Shown here piece after piece: positions 34,030 through 44,470 of a stretch of DNA of 64,000 nucleotides (position 1 is its first letter; the number at the start of each line of letters is the position of its first letter). Source of the stretch: Siphonodentalium dalli (lineage: Eukaryota > Mollusca > Scaphopoda > Gadilida > Siphonodentaliidae); the NCBI GenBank assembly GCA_032622095.1, contig CP136062.1, positions 53,859,849 through 53,923,848 of the forward strand, in the 5' to 3' direction. A model generated the notes under the pieces. The model did not search any database and was not told the origin of the DNA. It saw nothing but the letters and a program-made list of their open reading frames with translations. A program made the position numbers and the translations under genes.

Positions 34030-34905
34030 TTGTTGTCCGCCGACCCAACGGGTTCGGAGGACTATTATAATCAGCCTGTGCGTGCGTCCGTGTGTGTGTG
34101 CGTGCGTGCGTGCGTCCGAGGTTTCCGGATGATAACTTTAGTTAGAGTGAACCAAATTAAATTAAATTTGGTATGTGGGTTTACTAGTAGAAAAGACAGG
34201 TCAAGTTCGAATTCTGGTTCCGTCCGCCAATTTTAACCAGAGTTATGCCCCTTTTTCGACTTAGAATTTTACCGTCTGTAAACATTTTTGGTTTCCGACC
34301 GATAACTCCAGTTTGGATTATTTGATCTGAACCAAAGTTGGTATGTGTCTTTCTCCCAGCAAAACACAAGTCAAGTTCGAATTCGGGTTCCGCTCGCCAA
34401 TTTTCACCAGAGTTATGTCCCTTTTTGACTTAGAATTTTTTCCAATTTGAGGTTTCCGGATGATAACTTTAGTAAATGTGTACTGAATGAAATTAAATTT
34501 GGTATGTAGGTTTACTAGCACTAAAGACAGGTTTTTATGCGCAAACAACGGTCGTATCAAGCCGACACTTAGAGGCGGACATGAGGTCTACCGACCTTTT
34601 TCGACTTAGAATTTGACCGTCTGTTAACATTTTTGGTTTCCGACCGATAACTCCAGTTTGGATTATTTGATCTGAACCAATGTTGGTATGTGTCCGCCCG
34701 CATTTTTTCACCAGAGTTATGTCCCTTTTTGACTTAGAATTTTTGCCAATTTGAGGTTTCCGGATGATAACTTTAGTAAATGTGTACTGAATGAAATTAA
34801 ATTTGGTATGTAGGTTTACTAGCACTAAAGACAGGTTTTTATGCGCAAACAACGGTCGTATCAAGCCGACGCTTAGAGGCAGACATGAGGTCTACCGACC
34901 TTGTA
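34030..34905. repeat. Tandem-repeat element with 304-bp duplication
   Basis: It begins with a (GTGC/GTGT)n microsatellite (34075-34118). Alternating modules follow: 'gtttccggatgataacttta' (34120, 34451, 34757) and 'gtttccgaccgataactcca' (34291, 34637), plus 'ccagagttatg' phrases. The block ~34402-34601 is repeated almost exactly at ~34705-34905 (offset 304). Related open frames on the minus strand follow from this duplication and are not evidence of coding. Confidence 0.8.
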
Positions 34906-35375
34906 TTTAGATATAAGTACCAAAATCATTTCAAATAATATAATAATTAAACTTAATGCAAAACATAAAACCTCGTGTCTCGAATGGATATTATTCTCAG
35001 TGAAGATATTTGTTGACTAAATCGATAGGAAACCGAGATATACACGTACAACCACGATCGATATCTCATGTCATCTATCTTAAAGGGGTAATTCCCGTAC
35101 GTATCATACTTTTTGAGATCGATATTATGATCAGAAGTCCTAATTAGGCACAGTGTATCATAACAGTCTGTCTATCTAACTTTGTTTCCCTAGTTAACGA
35201 ACATTGACAATTGCGATATTGTCGGTCCCAATTTTAATACAGTGTGTCTTATCCAGACATAATGTTAGCCATGTCTACTTATGTTGTGATATGTGTTTTA
35301 TTGGAGACGCTGTAAACATGGTTACAGACAGACTCACCCTTCGCTTTGATAAAGTAAGAATAACGATGCTGTGCT
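34906..35375. other. No recognised feature
   Basis: No gene or repeat was seen. Confidence 0.35.
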
Positions 35376-35379
35376 TTAA

Positions 35380-35872
35380 AGGCACGGGAGGCATTAATTG
35401 TCGAAAAAATCATATTTGTTCCAAACACCGTAAACAGAAAAACATTAAAACGCATACAGTTGCGTTCATATATACCATGACCATCGCGTAAACAGCATGT
35501 TATAATAAAGACCTACTATATTTTACCTAAGCAAGAGCCTGATTGTGTTACAGAAGACAGCACCATGCTACTGGCTAATCACACACAAATGGCATAAACG
35601 CTCTTTATTAGTTCCATATAAGGAATTCAACAACAAAGAACGCTATTTATGTTTACTATCAAAATTTAAACAAACACCAGAAAAGTAACTTTTTATGCCT
35701 TTGTTTACATAACAATAGCCAAATATATCACAATAACATACTGTTTATGCGATATTTCTTATTTCTAAACGGACAAAGTATGTCTACATTTTGATGTTCT
35801 TTCTGTTTGTGGCGATTTTTGACAGGTGGAAATATTTTCACAGGATACCCACCGCCAAGGCCAACCGTACCT
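35380..35872 (+). mobile_element. TTAA-flanked MITE (Kolobok/T2-like), short form
   Basis: TTAA at 35376-35379 and 35873-35876 flanks a 493-bp element starting 'AGGCACGGGAGGCATTAATT' and ending 'GGCCAACCGTACCT', which form an inverted pair. It is collinear with the outer parts of 40234-42557 (both contain 'aaacaccgtaaacaga', 'gctactggctaatcacacac' and 'aagtaactttttatg') but lacks the 1.85-kb insertion of that copy. It carries one AACGCTCTTTATTA motif and a variant. Confidence 0.82.
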
Positions 35873-35876
35873 TTAA

Positions 35877-37695
35877 TGTGCTATGTTGTAAACACTAGTT
35901 GCTGACAGTTTTAATCGAAATGTTGTGGGGTAATGTATAATTGCGAGTAAAAATGCCAGCAATTGTTTGTTAAAAACAATAATTTTAATATATATCGCAA
36001 ACACTGGGCTGGTCAAAATACTCACATATTTTGTCTTAAATGTTTGCATAAATAAATAGTTGTGCAACCAGGGACTTAGTAAATGTGAGTGCTATCTGCC
36101 ACCCCGTGTTCTTGGGTCTAAAATTGCTTCGTTAAATATATAGAGACTCCGGATTCAGATTCCACACATGACACTATGGTCTCATGCAGTCGTAATATGA
36201 TGTTTCCGACTGAAATTTAACCCACATTTGAAATTTTTCAATATGAAACTAGATCGATTTACCAATGAAAAGGGGGTAAACCATTTTCTCCAATCGTTTG
36301 CTAGTGAGTCCCTGTCGGAAAATTCCAACCCAAAATGTGCAACTCGAAGCTCACACTTTTCGGGACTCGCCAGCCAGAATAATAATTCAGTTTTTTAGTA
36401 AATTCACAGGTATACACCATATACACATTTTCATCACATAATATAAGATACAGCCACACCCTATACATTTTGTTTACATGCGGTTTCGAATAAAAGTCAC
36501 TAATTGTTATAAGAATACCTTGTATGATTCAGGCAGAGTATATAAGTTCAACGGCGTGACATAAATTTTTGAAGACAGTTACTTTTAAATGGGTCGAAAG
36601 GAACATATCATTACTGCACGATGCATGTAATACGTCGCGACAATATTGGTGTCCTCGTACACGACTAGCATACAGTGAGTGACGAGTGAAGTGTAAAAAT
36701 GAATAGCCTCTACTTTCAGATTGTGAATGCACCAGAGCCCAGTTAATTTCAATATAATCTGGAAACATAACGGCCTTCCGTTTCAATAGAGTGACTTTCC
36801 GACAGATGCTGCATATGCGTTAAAATTCTCTTTGAAGAGGGTGTTTTTGTTAGAAAAGTATTTTCTGAGGTGATCAAAGGCAATTTTTATCTACAAAAGG
36901 CGTCATTCGCTCAATTGGAGTCCGCTTGCGATCGCCAAATATGTACTCACACTATACGCTTACGTTTATAGTGGTTGGTAATCCGTCTATTAAGTCAGAA
37001 TCTTGTTTTATATTATCTCTGTATTCAGCAATATTTTTATCTAAAATATAATTGGCTCGCCTCAGCGAAAGCTACTTCCGATCAGTTGTTTGTACGGTTT
37101 ATGCACTGTGGATATGGCACCAGGCTGATCTAGTAACCATGGAATTAGGTCATTGTATAAACCAGACCAAATAAATTAATCAAGATTGGCATAAGCATTC
37201 AGTTATATGGGCAGTACTAGAGTTTTAATTGTTCAACTCAGAATCCAGTTAAAATTACCACTACTCTTTTTTGTATTTTATGTAAATTTTGGGTTCTAAT
37301 TTTAGGAGTTATGTGTATTATAGTTAAATGTATAGCAAAGCTTCAATTGCTCAAAATGGTCTGATCAGACTTGTTCAGTTTAGTAATATTGTACTAATAT
37401 ACTTATATCAAAATTAATTTGTCAACATTCAACAATACATGCACAGTCCGCACCAAAACGCGAAACTGTTTTCAAGAACGGCCTCTCATAAGGTACATGT
37501 AGAACACATGATAAATACGTACATGTAGATAATATTATTCAAACATTTAAAATTCATACTGACAGAAGAGTCTAATATAAAAAGACCCAGTTCAAGGTAT
37601 CCTATCTACTTTTAAATTTTGTATCATTAATACAAGTTACGTAGGCATACTCGATGATGCTCGTGCCGTCATAAATCAATAAGAAATTTTAATTA
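35877..37695. other. No gene recognised, 1.8 kb
   Basis: AT-rich DNA with no protein similarity or structured repeat that I can support. Confidence 0.4.
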
Positions 37696-37795
37696 TTAAC
37701 CCTTTCACGACAGGAGCTGCGCCGTCCAATAGGGACCATAGCGCACATCAGATAATGAATGCACTGGCACAGGGATTTCGCAAAATTCAGGAAAG
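37696..37795. mobile_element. Solo end of a piggyBac-like element
   Basis: 'TTAACCCTTTCACGACAGG' resembles the 16323 MITE end (TTAACCCTTTACCC), and 'gaatgcactggcacagggat' matches that MITE's 'gaatgcattggcacagggca'. No matching right end was seen nearby, so this is a fragment or a diverged relative. Confidence 0.5.
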
Positions 37796-37959
37796 AAACA
37801 GACATGGATGTGATGGAAGAGATATGCAGTAGTCGAGCGGCGTTCAACTTTAAATAGACATACTACGTTTGAATTAAAGAATCAAAATACTGGAATATAG
37901 GGAAATAATCAGCAAATGATGAATATAAGAACAAATATTTAAGAAATATTCACTCCTTC

Positions 37960-38500
37960 ACTGTTTCCGAACACTTTCATCTGACATTCCAGTGTCTTCC
38001 TTTAGCATCCCAAGCTTCAGCAGCACCCTGGTTCCTGACACTCGATGTCGTGCTTTCTTTTCTTTTTGTCTGATCATGGTAAATGCTACTTTGGCACGTT
38101 TTTGCCCTCTCTCTTTTCAGTTCTGCGGGTGAGTCAGATCGAATTCTAATTTACAATTCCGATCCAGATTGACGATCGCACTTAGAATTGACTGCTTGTC
38201 ATGGTCTGTCCCCACATGAATGGTGATTAGGTCAGCAGCAGAACTGCACCTTTAATTTTGTCTGAATTTAAATGAGGTGATATAGGCAAACTGTGACAGT
38301 TTACAATCCTGTCTATAATTTAGTACGCTGTGGTCGCATAAATGTTTCCGATTTCCCACTAAAACTTCATACATCACCTCGTGTGAATGTTTGTGTTTGT
38401 TTACACCATGAACAAGCAAATTGTATTTGCGGTCATGTATTTCTCGGATTAGAACACCCTCAACCACCCCATCTTGGATTTCAGTTTTGTTTAACAACAC
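37960..38500 (-). pseudogene. Unidentified ORF relic near the TTAA end
   Basis: From 38500 down, the minus strand reads 'VVEGVLIREIHDRKYNLLVH', then 'NRKHLCDHSVLNYRQDCK', and after frameshifts 'VAFTMIRQKEKKARHRVSGT' up to a stop near 37965. The continuity of plausible protein in shifting frames suggests a decayed gene. Its position next to a piggyBac-like terminus suggests a transposon product, but I do not see piggyBac transposase motifs and do not recognise the family. Confidence 0.35.
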
Positions 38501-40229
38501 AGCCTACTGGCCATATCCCTTATCCGAACTTCACCAAACTTCATATGGATCCTTCGGATGACCTCTAAATGGGAGCTTACCATTAGTTCCGAATTCTGTG
38601 AAAACATATGGCTGCAAGCTCTTGGCATGACCAAATCATTTACCACACCATACAGGTCACATCCCTATACATAGCAATTGCTAGAACGAACCAGACTGAT
38701 TTTGTTTTCCAATTATTATGATTTAATAACTAACGTTTGGAGGGTTTGTCCCAAATAAGTTTGCCTGGAAAACAATTTCGCAGAGGGTGAAGAGTTTTCT
38801 TTAACAATGTTATGGAACGTGATTAGAATGTTTCGTGCCCAAAATAAATGTTCACACACATAAACCGTTTCATATACACACATCTGATACGCAGGGGCGT
38901 GATGACAAGGACTCGGGTCCCCCTGTGAAAATTATTTATCAGCTGGAAATCTCATCAACATGGGCATGGTGATAGGGGGTTTAGGGGTGTTGGGAACCCA
39001 ACGCCTGACAATTTACAGCTGTTACAGCTGTCACAACGCATCTGACCAACGTTGGTGATTGATGTACACGGAGTGTCCTCAGTGAGTGATCATTGCGGGA
39101 TTATAGTCACACAGTTAGCAAGTTACATGTACTTAATGAGCATTTGGGTATGGGTTCAAGGGATGTATGTTGAAATTATATGATGGATACCCCATCACCA
39201 AACGGAGCTCCTATAGCCACCTCTCTGCCTCGATATACATTGTATATGTTACTAGTTGATGTGCACGACTTCGTCCGCGCTAAGTCAACGATGACAAGAA
39301 ACCTTCAACCCAGGAAAGCAGACAATCTTCAGTTCGTAGGGGCTGCACGATTTACCATATATATCGTCGCCCCTGTTAACTATATCGAGATACGACACAG
39401 ACAACAGCTTAGAGCACCCGGAGTAGAGAGCTAATATAGCACAAGAAAACTAAGATGCATGCATCAGGTCACCCATGAACTATTTAGCAATAGAATAATT
39501 CAGTTCGGTTGCGGTTTCACAACGTTACAGCTGACATACGATTACACAAGACACACCTTGAATGTGGAACTGTGTAAGAGTGAATATTAATGTTCTAAAT
39601 CCCATGTTTAACCTTTAGTTGTGATTGGGGGGGGGGGGTGTCGTACTTTATTAACACGCAAGTAGTGTAATTAAGTACGGGTAATTAGAAGTAACAAATC
39701 GTTTAGTTTCTATCGTATCGACTGAAAGGGGTGAGCAGATTATTGGTGATGAATGTTCTCGTTAGCTGTCAATATAATATGCATATTTGCCCCGTTACGT
39801 TTATACACTGTAGCATTGGCGGGCCAGAGTGTGTTGACATGTTAATTGTTTGGTTCATTAATAACAGATCAGCGGGGATTTGTCGTGAAAACGTACACGT
39901 ATACGTGGAAATATGCTACGGTTACGGTTAAATTAATGGTTCTTCTATTACACCACCGTGTATACTCGGTTTAAATAGGTATATTATATAGGGACGTGTG
40001 CTCAATTTTGGTGTGGACCGATGATCGAAAAAACTAAATCGGAGGTAAATGTCGCAGGCCGGAGGACCATTTTTTCAATAATTTTTAAAGAAATTGAGCA
40101 GTTGCAACAGAAGCAGCAAAAAAGGGTGTACAATTGGCAAATGATGAGGGGCGGTGTGATGTGTAACTAGGATTGAAATTAGATATGCAATTTGGAGATT
40201 ATTGGATGAGGGATGTTATATTAATTATA
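38501..40229. other. No gene recognised; one G tract
   Basis: A G12 run lies near 39628-39639. Otherwise no feature that I can support. Confidence 0.4.
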
Positions 40230-40504
40230 TTAAAGGGACGAGAGGGTTTAGTTGTCGAAAATATTTGTTCCAAACACCGTAAACAGATCAATATTAAAAC
40301 GCATACATTTTGGTTCAAATATACGATCACTATCCCTTAAAGGAATACGGTCCTGAAAAAAACAAAATTATTTTCTTTCAATATACCGATAATATATATA
40401 TATAATGTCCATTGGGCGCATATAATCTAATATTCGGCCGCCAATCGTTATTTTTATAACGATTCAAAAAAAATCCGAAGTTAGCCGAAGATTTTGTTGT
40501 AGAC

Positions 40505-40585
40505 GAAGTCACGTGATCATCAGCCCGATCACGTGATTGTCACATGTAAACAGAAGCATAGCACGTGATCGATCACGTGGTAACT
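40505..40585. promoter_or_regulatory. Four CACGTG E-boxes, one 18-bp palindrome
   Basis: CACGTG occurs at 40510, 40530, 40562 and 40574. The last two form the perfect palindrome CACGTGATCGATCACGTG (40562-40579). GTCACGTGA-type sites bind bHLH-ZIP factors such as MITF/TFE and USF (established knowledge). Whether this is a promoter in the transposon is inference; the sites might instead be subterminal transposase-binding repeats. Confidence 0.5.
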
Positions 40586-41759
40586 CATTGACAACGCATA
40601 GATACGCGACGGCGGTATTTTAAGTTTGCATGTAGTCGATCGCGGCCTTTGACGATTGTCGCGTTATCACACTGCGAATGCAAAACTTCGCCGAAACATC
40701 GCCTTTCTCGTAATTAAATGTCGATCTTTATCGTGTTATTATTACTATTATTATATGTATCGCGATGTGTTGTTACTATAAAGCCATGCCCGTATATTAT
40801 TCAGTTTTGCGCGCATTTATCTATATAAACGCGTGCTCGTGTTTATATATATTTTTTCGTTACCGGAATAGTCCAAGTTATATTATATATGCATATCAAG
40901 ATTGCATATATACGCGAAGACTTGCACAGTTATTAGGCAATTATCATCTCGTAAACATTCCAATTTCCAGATGACATTAGTCGTGTGTCAATAAAGAGCG
41001 TTTCGTTTTAATTATCGTAACGCGGTAAAACAACACACAATTGGTTTATTGCTGTCGGATTTAATCAATTATAATCAAGTCATTCATTACCAATATGATA
41101 TGTTCATTTTTCCTTGGTTATGAATCATGTAATTATTTGGGCAATATGGTGTTTATATATATTTCGGAATATTGCTTCCCCCACCCCAAAACAATCTAGC
41201 CGACTGTCACTGGTGGAAATTTACTACATCTATGCATCGTTATTGACCTATTAAATTAGCACTCTAGCGATGCGGTCTATTGAATATCCAGGTCATAAAT
41301 CGACCTCTATGTGGCAATTACGCATAACAATAGGGTTATACACTTTTTGAAGGAGGGATAATAATCCGGTTTAATATGGAATCACATATTCAAGTGCTCT
41401 TTATTCGCAATATATCGTAATAGTGAACGCTCTTTATTGCGTCAAGGTAAAGGGACTCGACTTAGAACAGTTGTCATCGTGATTTTTTTTAATGATTACA
41501 CCAATACAGGTCAATACATGTACACGAACTTCCGATATGCATGCTTTATATATCCTTCCAAGTCATAGCAATTTCCGCTTTATTAAACTCTTTTTATTCG
41601 TACCATATTAGGAAAACTCTTAACATGGAACGCTCTTTATGGAGCCATGGTGAAGGAAATGGGGAATCGACTAAGAATAGTTGTTATCGTGATTTATTCA
41701 ACATACTCTCCACTTTAACTGCAATTGTATGTATTCGTAACCATGACTGACTTGTCAAA

Positions 41760-41978
41760 TTAAACGCTCTTTATTTGGTATATGTAATCGGTTTCTGATG
41801 ATTGCGCAACGGGTTTCCCACAGAAATGCCGCCAAATGGCACGTAAACGAACATCGTTTGGAAATGAATACAGCATTATACCTAACTGAGAGTCACTAGA
41901 CCGGCCACAGCCGAAAACACTGCATTTATATGGCAATGTTACGAATGAATGATTGTAAATACGGGACACTCGGGGCAT
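41760..41978 (-). pseudogene. N-terminal half of a THAP zinc-finger protein
   Basis: The minus-strand frame (72 codons) includes 'KCSVFGCGRSSDSQLG', the C-x4-C start of a THAP domain, then 'LYSFPNDVRLRAIWRHFCGK' with the conserved FP and W residues. The second half of the domain (C-x2-H) and the AVPTIF-type end are absent; the frame stops at 'YIYQIKSV'. Either an exon junction has been lost or the copy is truncated. THAP domains bind DNA and are found at the N-termini of P-element and Kolobok transposases and of host genes derived from them. Its place inside a TTAA-flanked element favours a Kolobok origin. An identical copy is at 50926-51144. Confidence 0.72.
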
Positions 41979-42561
41979 ATATACGGAAAATTAAAACAAC
42001 ATCGTGAACACGCGCCCGAATAGAGTTCACATGCGAGGTTTTGCGACGGAGATAGCCAACAACCGGTGGCGGTATTATTTATTTATTTCTCGGCTTAATT
42101 ATTACGCGATTTTTATGGGACTTGGATTATTGTGATCACAATAGGGGTGGCTTTCCGATAGAGTTTTGTTGTTTCATGAGCACTGTAATCCCTTAAACAT
42201 CATGCTTACATAAAGACCTAAATTTTACCTAAACAAGAGTCTGATTGTGTTATAGAAGGCAGCATAATGCTACTGGCTAATCACACACAAATGGTACAAA
42301 CGCTCTTTATTATTTCCAAATAAGGAATTGAGCAACAAAGAACGCTCTTTATGTTTACCATCATAATATAAAGAAACACCAGGAAAGTAACTTTTTATGC
42401 TTTGTTTACATAACAGTCGGCAAATTTACGACTATAACATAATGTTTATGAGATATTTCTCATTTGTATATTAACAAAGTCTGTCTATATTTGAATATTA
42501 TTTCGTTTGTAGCGGTGGAAATATGTTCACATGATACCCACCAAGGCCTTCATACCTTTAA

Positions 42562-42949
42562 GGTATACTACAACTGTTTTTCTTTTCAATAGCAGAATAC
42601 AGAATGCTATTAAGAAGTGACACAAAACACAGAACATTTGTTTTAATTATAAGTATTAAGAAGTGAGAGATATGTGAGTCAAGGAAACCAGTAACGAAAG
42701 GCAATATTAACATGATTTGTCAGAGAATAATTGTTTACGTTCCAATGAATATGTACTGGAAACAAACTGTCTGTACCAGACTTTCATAAACACAAATTAT
42801 GTATTAATGATCATTAATGGTGTAACGACATATTTCGTTCTTTAATGTCTCAAATGAAAGTGTCAATGACACTGTAGCTCAACTTTGAGAAGAAGTTAAA
42901 TTTGTGTGATGAGCAATGAATGGAAAGATTTAGAATTGAATTTGGAAAT
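42562..42949. other. No recognised feature
   Basis: Unique spacer between the TTAA element and the tandem array. 'gtaacgacatatttcg' near 42822 resembles the 'ttaacgacatttttcg' repeats at 43951-44470. Confidence 0.4.
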
Positions 42950-43900
42950 CCAAGATGGCCGCTGGCAGCCATGTTTTTTTGTCGGAATGTCCCCAAAATG
43001 ACTCATTCTCATCTACATTCCAATTTCAACAGCCATGAAAAATTTCATGATGATCAGACTAAAGGTACGACCTGTAGCCCGTGCTAAAGGATTTAGTCAT
43101 ACAAAGATTAAAATCCAAGATGGCTGCTGGCGGCCATGTTTTTGGGTCAAATGATCCCAAAATGACTCGTTCCCATCTACATGTCATTATTAACATTCTT
43201 GACAAATTTTATGATGATCAGACTGAAAGTACGACCTGTAGCCCGTGCTAAAGAATTTAGTCATACAAAGAGTAAAATCCAAGATGGCTGCTGGCGGCCA
43301 TGTTTTTTGGCCGAATAACCCCAAAATTACTCGTTCCCATCTACATGTCAATATTATCATCCATGACAAATTTCATGATGATCAGACAAACAGTACGACC
43401 TGTGGCCCGTGCTAATGGATTAAATTTTGAAATCCAAGATGGCCACTGGCGGCCATGTTTTTTGTCCGAATGACCCCAAAATGACTCGTTCCCATCTACA
43501 TTCCAATTTCAACAGCCATGACAAATTTTATGATGATCAGACTAAAGTTAAGACCTGTAGCCCGTGCTAAAGATTTAGTCATATAAAGACTAAAATCCAA
43601 AATGGCTGCTGCGGCCATGTTTTTTGGCCGAATGACCCCAAAAGGACTCGTTCCCATCTACATGTCATTATTAACATTCTTGACAAATTTCATGATGATC
43701 AGACAAACATTACGAACTGTAGCCCGTGCTAATGGATTGAATTTTGAAATCCAAGATGGCCACTGGCGGCCATGTTTTTTTTCCGAATGATCCCAAAATT
43801 AATAATCTGGTCTAAATGTTGATGTCAACAGCTATGACAAATTTCATAATGATCCGACCAAAGGTACGACCTGTAGCCTGCATTGTTGACGCCTTACGTA
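42950..43900 (+). repeat. Six-unit ~160-bp tandem array, 'ccaagatggc' core
   Basis: Units start at about 42950, 43115, 43279, 43434, 43597 and 43751 (periods 154-165). Each has 'ccaagatggc', 'ggcggccatgttttt', 'ccccaaaatgactcgttccc', 'atgatgatcaga' and 'gacctgtagcccgtgcta'. Alternate units share the variant 'taatggatt' versus 'taaagatttagtcat', so the array grew partly by duplicating a two-unit block. It ends in 'cacacatacacacggacgac' and 'ccatggcaatagctca', an ending I recall from mollusc mobile elements. Confidence 0.9.
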
Positions 43901-43950
43901 CACACATACACACGGACGACAAAGCCATGGCAATAGCTCAAACTTTACAA

Positions 43951-44470
43951 TTTAACGACATTTTCGGTCTTTAACAGTTTAATAGGGGCCCCCGGTGGTC
44001 CAGTCGGTAGAGTGCCAGGTGTTTTACGTCGTCCCAGGCCGTCCAGCGCTGACGAAGCTGGTTCTAACCCCACCATAGGGAGGGTGACCGGAATCGTGTA
44101 TCTGGGCAAGTTTGTCAATTGCTTTCCGGGGGTCGGTGGTTTCTACACGCAGTGGAACAACTTCCCGGTGAAATTGAGCCTCTGCGTGGTCTTTCCTCCA
44201 CCCGTAAAATTGACAACGTCGTGTGTGGCCTAGCGGCTAGAATGACGATAAACCCTAATAAACAACAGCAACAACAATTAATAGTTTAATGACATTTTTC
44301 GGTCTTTATAATATCTCAAGATATAGGGGGTATTTGGATCTCTAGTTTAACGACATTTTTCGGTCTTTATAGTTTAACGACATTTTTCGGTCTTTAATAT
44401 CTCAAGATAGAGGGGCCCTTAGGGGGTATTTGGATCTCTAGTTTAACGACATTTTTCGGTCTTTGATAGC
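43951..44470. repeat. 'tttaacgacatttttcggtc' repeats around a SINE
   Basis: The phrase recurs about five times (43951, 44284, 44345, 44371, 44440), with two copies of 'tctcaagata' plus 'gggggtatttggatctctag'. The SINE at 43984-44282 is inserted in this series. Confidence 0.8.
43984..44282 (+). mobile_element. tRNA-derived SINE, ~299 bp
   Basis: The head contains an A-box-like 'TGGTCCAGTCGG' (43996) and a perfect B-box pattern 'GGTTCTAACCC' (44060), the internal RNA polymerase III promoter of tRNA-derived SINEs. The body includes 'ctctgcgtggtctttcctcc', reminiscent of a conserved SINE central domain. The tail reads 'ggcctagcggctagaatgac' then (AACA)n-like repeats. Direct duplications AGTTTAAT at 43976-43983 and 44283-44290 mark the insertion. 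The body shows no frame worth calling. The tail matches the LINE tail at 28676-28733, a likely mobilising partner. The A-to-B box spacing is longer than usual. Confidence 0.88.

Larger units (their letters stand above)
40341..42192. mobile_element. Kolobok-like element with THAP ORF, 1.85 kb
   Basis: TTAA at 40337-40340 and 42193-42196 flanks ends 'AGGAATACGGTCCTG' and, read in reverse, 'GGGATTACAGTGCTC', an imperfect inverted pair. The host site without insertion is visible at ~35490, supporting the boundaries. Inside are a cluster of CACGTG sites, at least six AACGCTCTTTAT motifs and a minus-strand half THAP domain (41760-41978). TTAA duplications combined with a THAP-type DNA-binding domain is the combination known for Kolobok transposases. 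No catalytic domain was found, so the copy is non-autonomous. Confidence 0.7.
40234..42557 (+). mobile_element. TTAA element, long form with nested insertion
   Basis: TTAA at 40230-40233 and 42558-42561 flanks ends matching the 35380 element. The left part (to 40336) and right part (from 42197) align with it. The middle is a second TTAA-flanked element. The tandem duplication's left breakpoint (40257) falls inside this element's left end, so the downstream copy lacks the first ~23 bases. Confidence 0.8.

Noticed and set aside
34318-34864. Two related minus-strand ORFs of 80 and 109 residues
   Set aside because: Their similarity comes from the 304-bp direct duplication in a tandem-repeat element.
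37960-38500. A piggyBac transposase next to the TTAACCCTTT end at 37696
   Set aside because: The protein fragments do not show piggyBac motifs that I recognise, so I list them only as an unidentified relic.
40230-42561. piggyBac membership for the TTAAAGG elements
   Set aside because: They share TTAA targets with piggyBac, but the ends begin AGG rather than CCC and one carries a THAP-like frame, which fits Kolobok better. This remains open until a transposase is found.
42950-43900. A CRISPR array
   Set aside because: Units are ~160 bp and similar along their whole length rather than short repeats with unique spacers, and the genome is eukaryotic.
43988-44075. A functional tRNA gene
   Set aside because: A- and B-box motifs are present but there is no cloverleaf with an acceptor stem. 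The sequence continues into a SINE body with tail and target duplications, so it is a tRNA-derived SINE.
44012-44233. A 73-residue protein (duplicated at 53181-53402)
   Set aside because: It lies within the SINE body; its exact duplication reflects the segmental duplication, not coding constraint.
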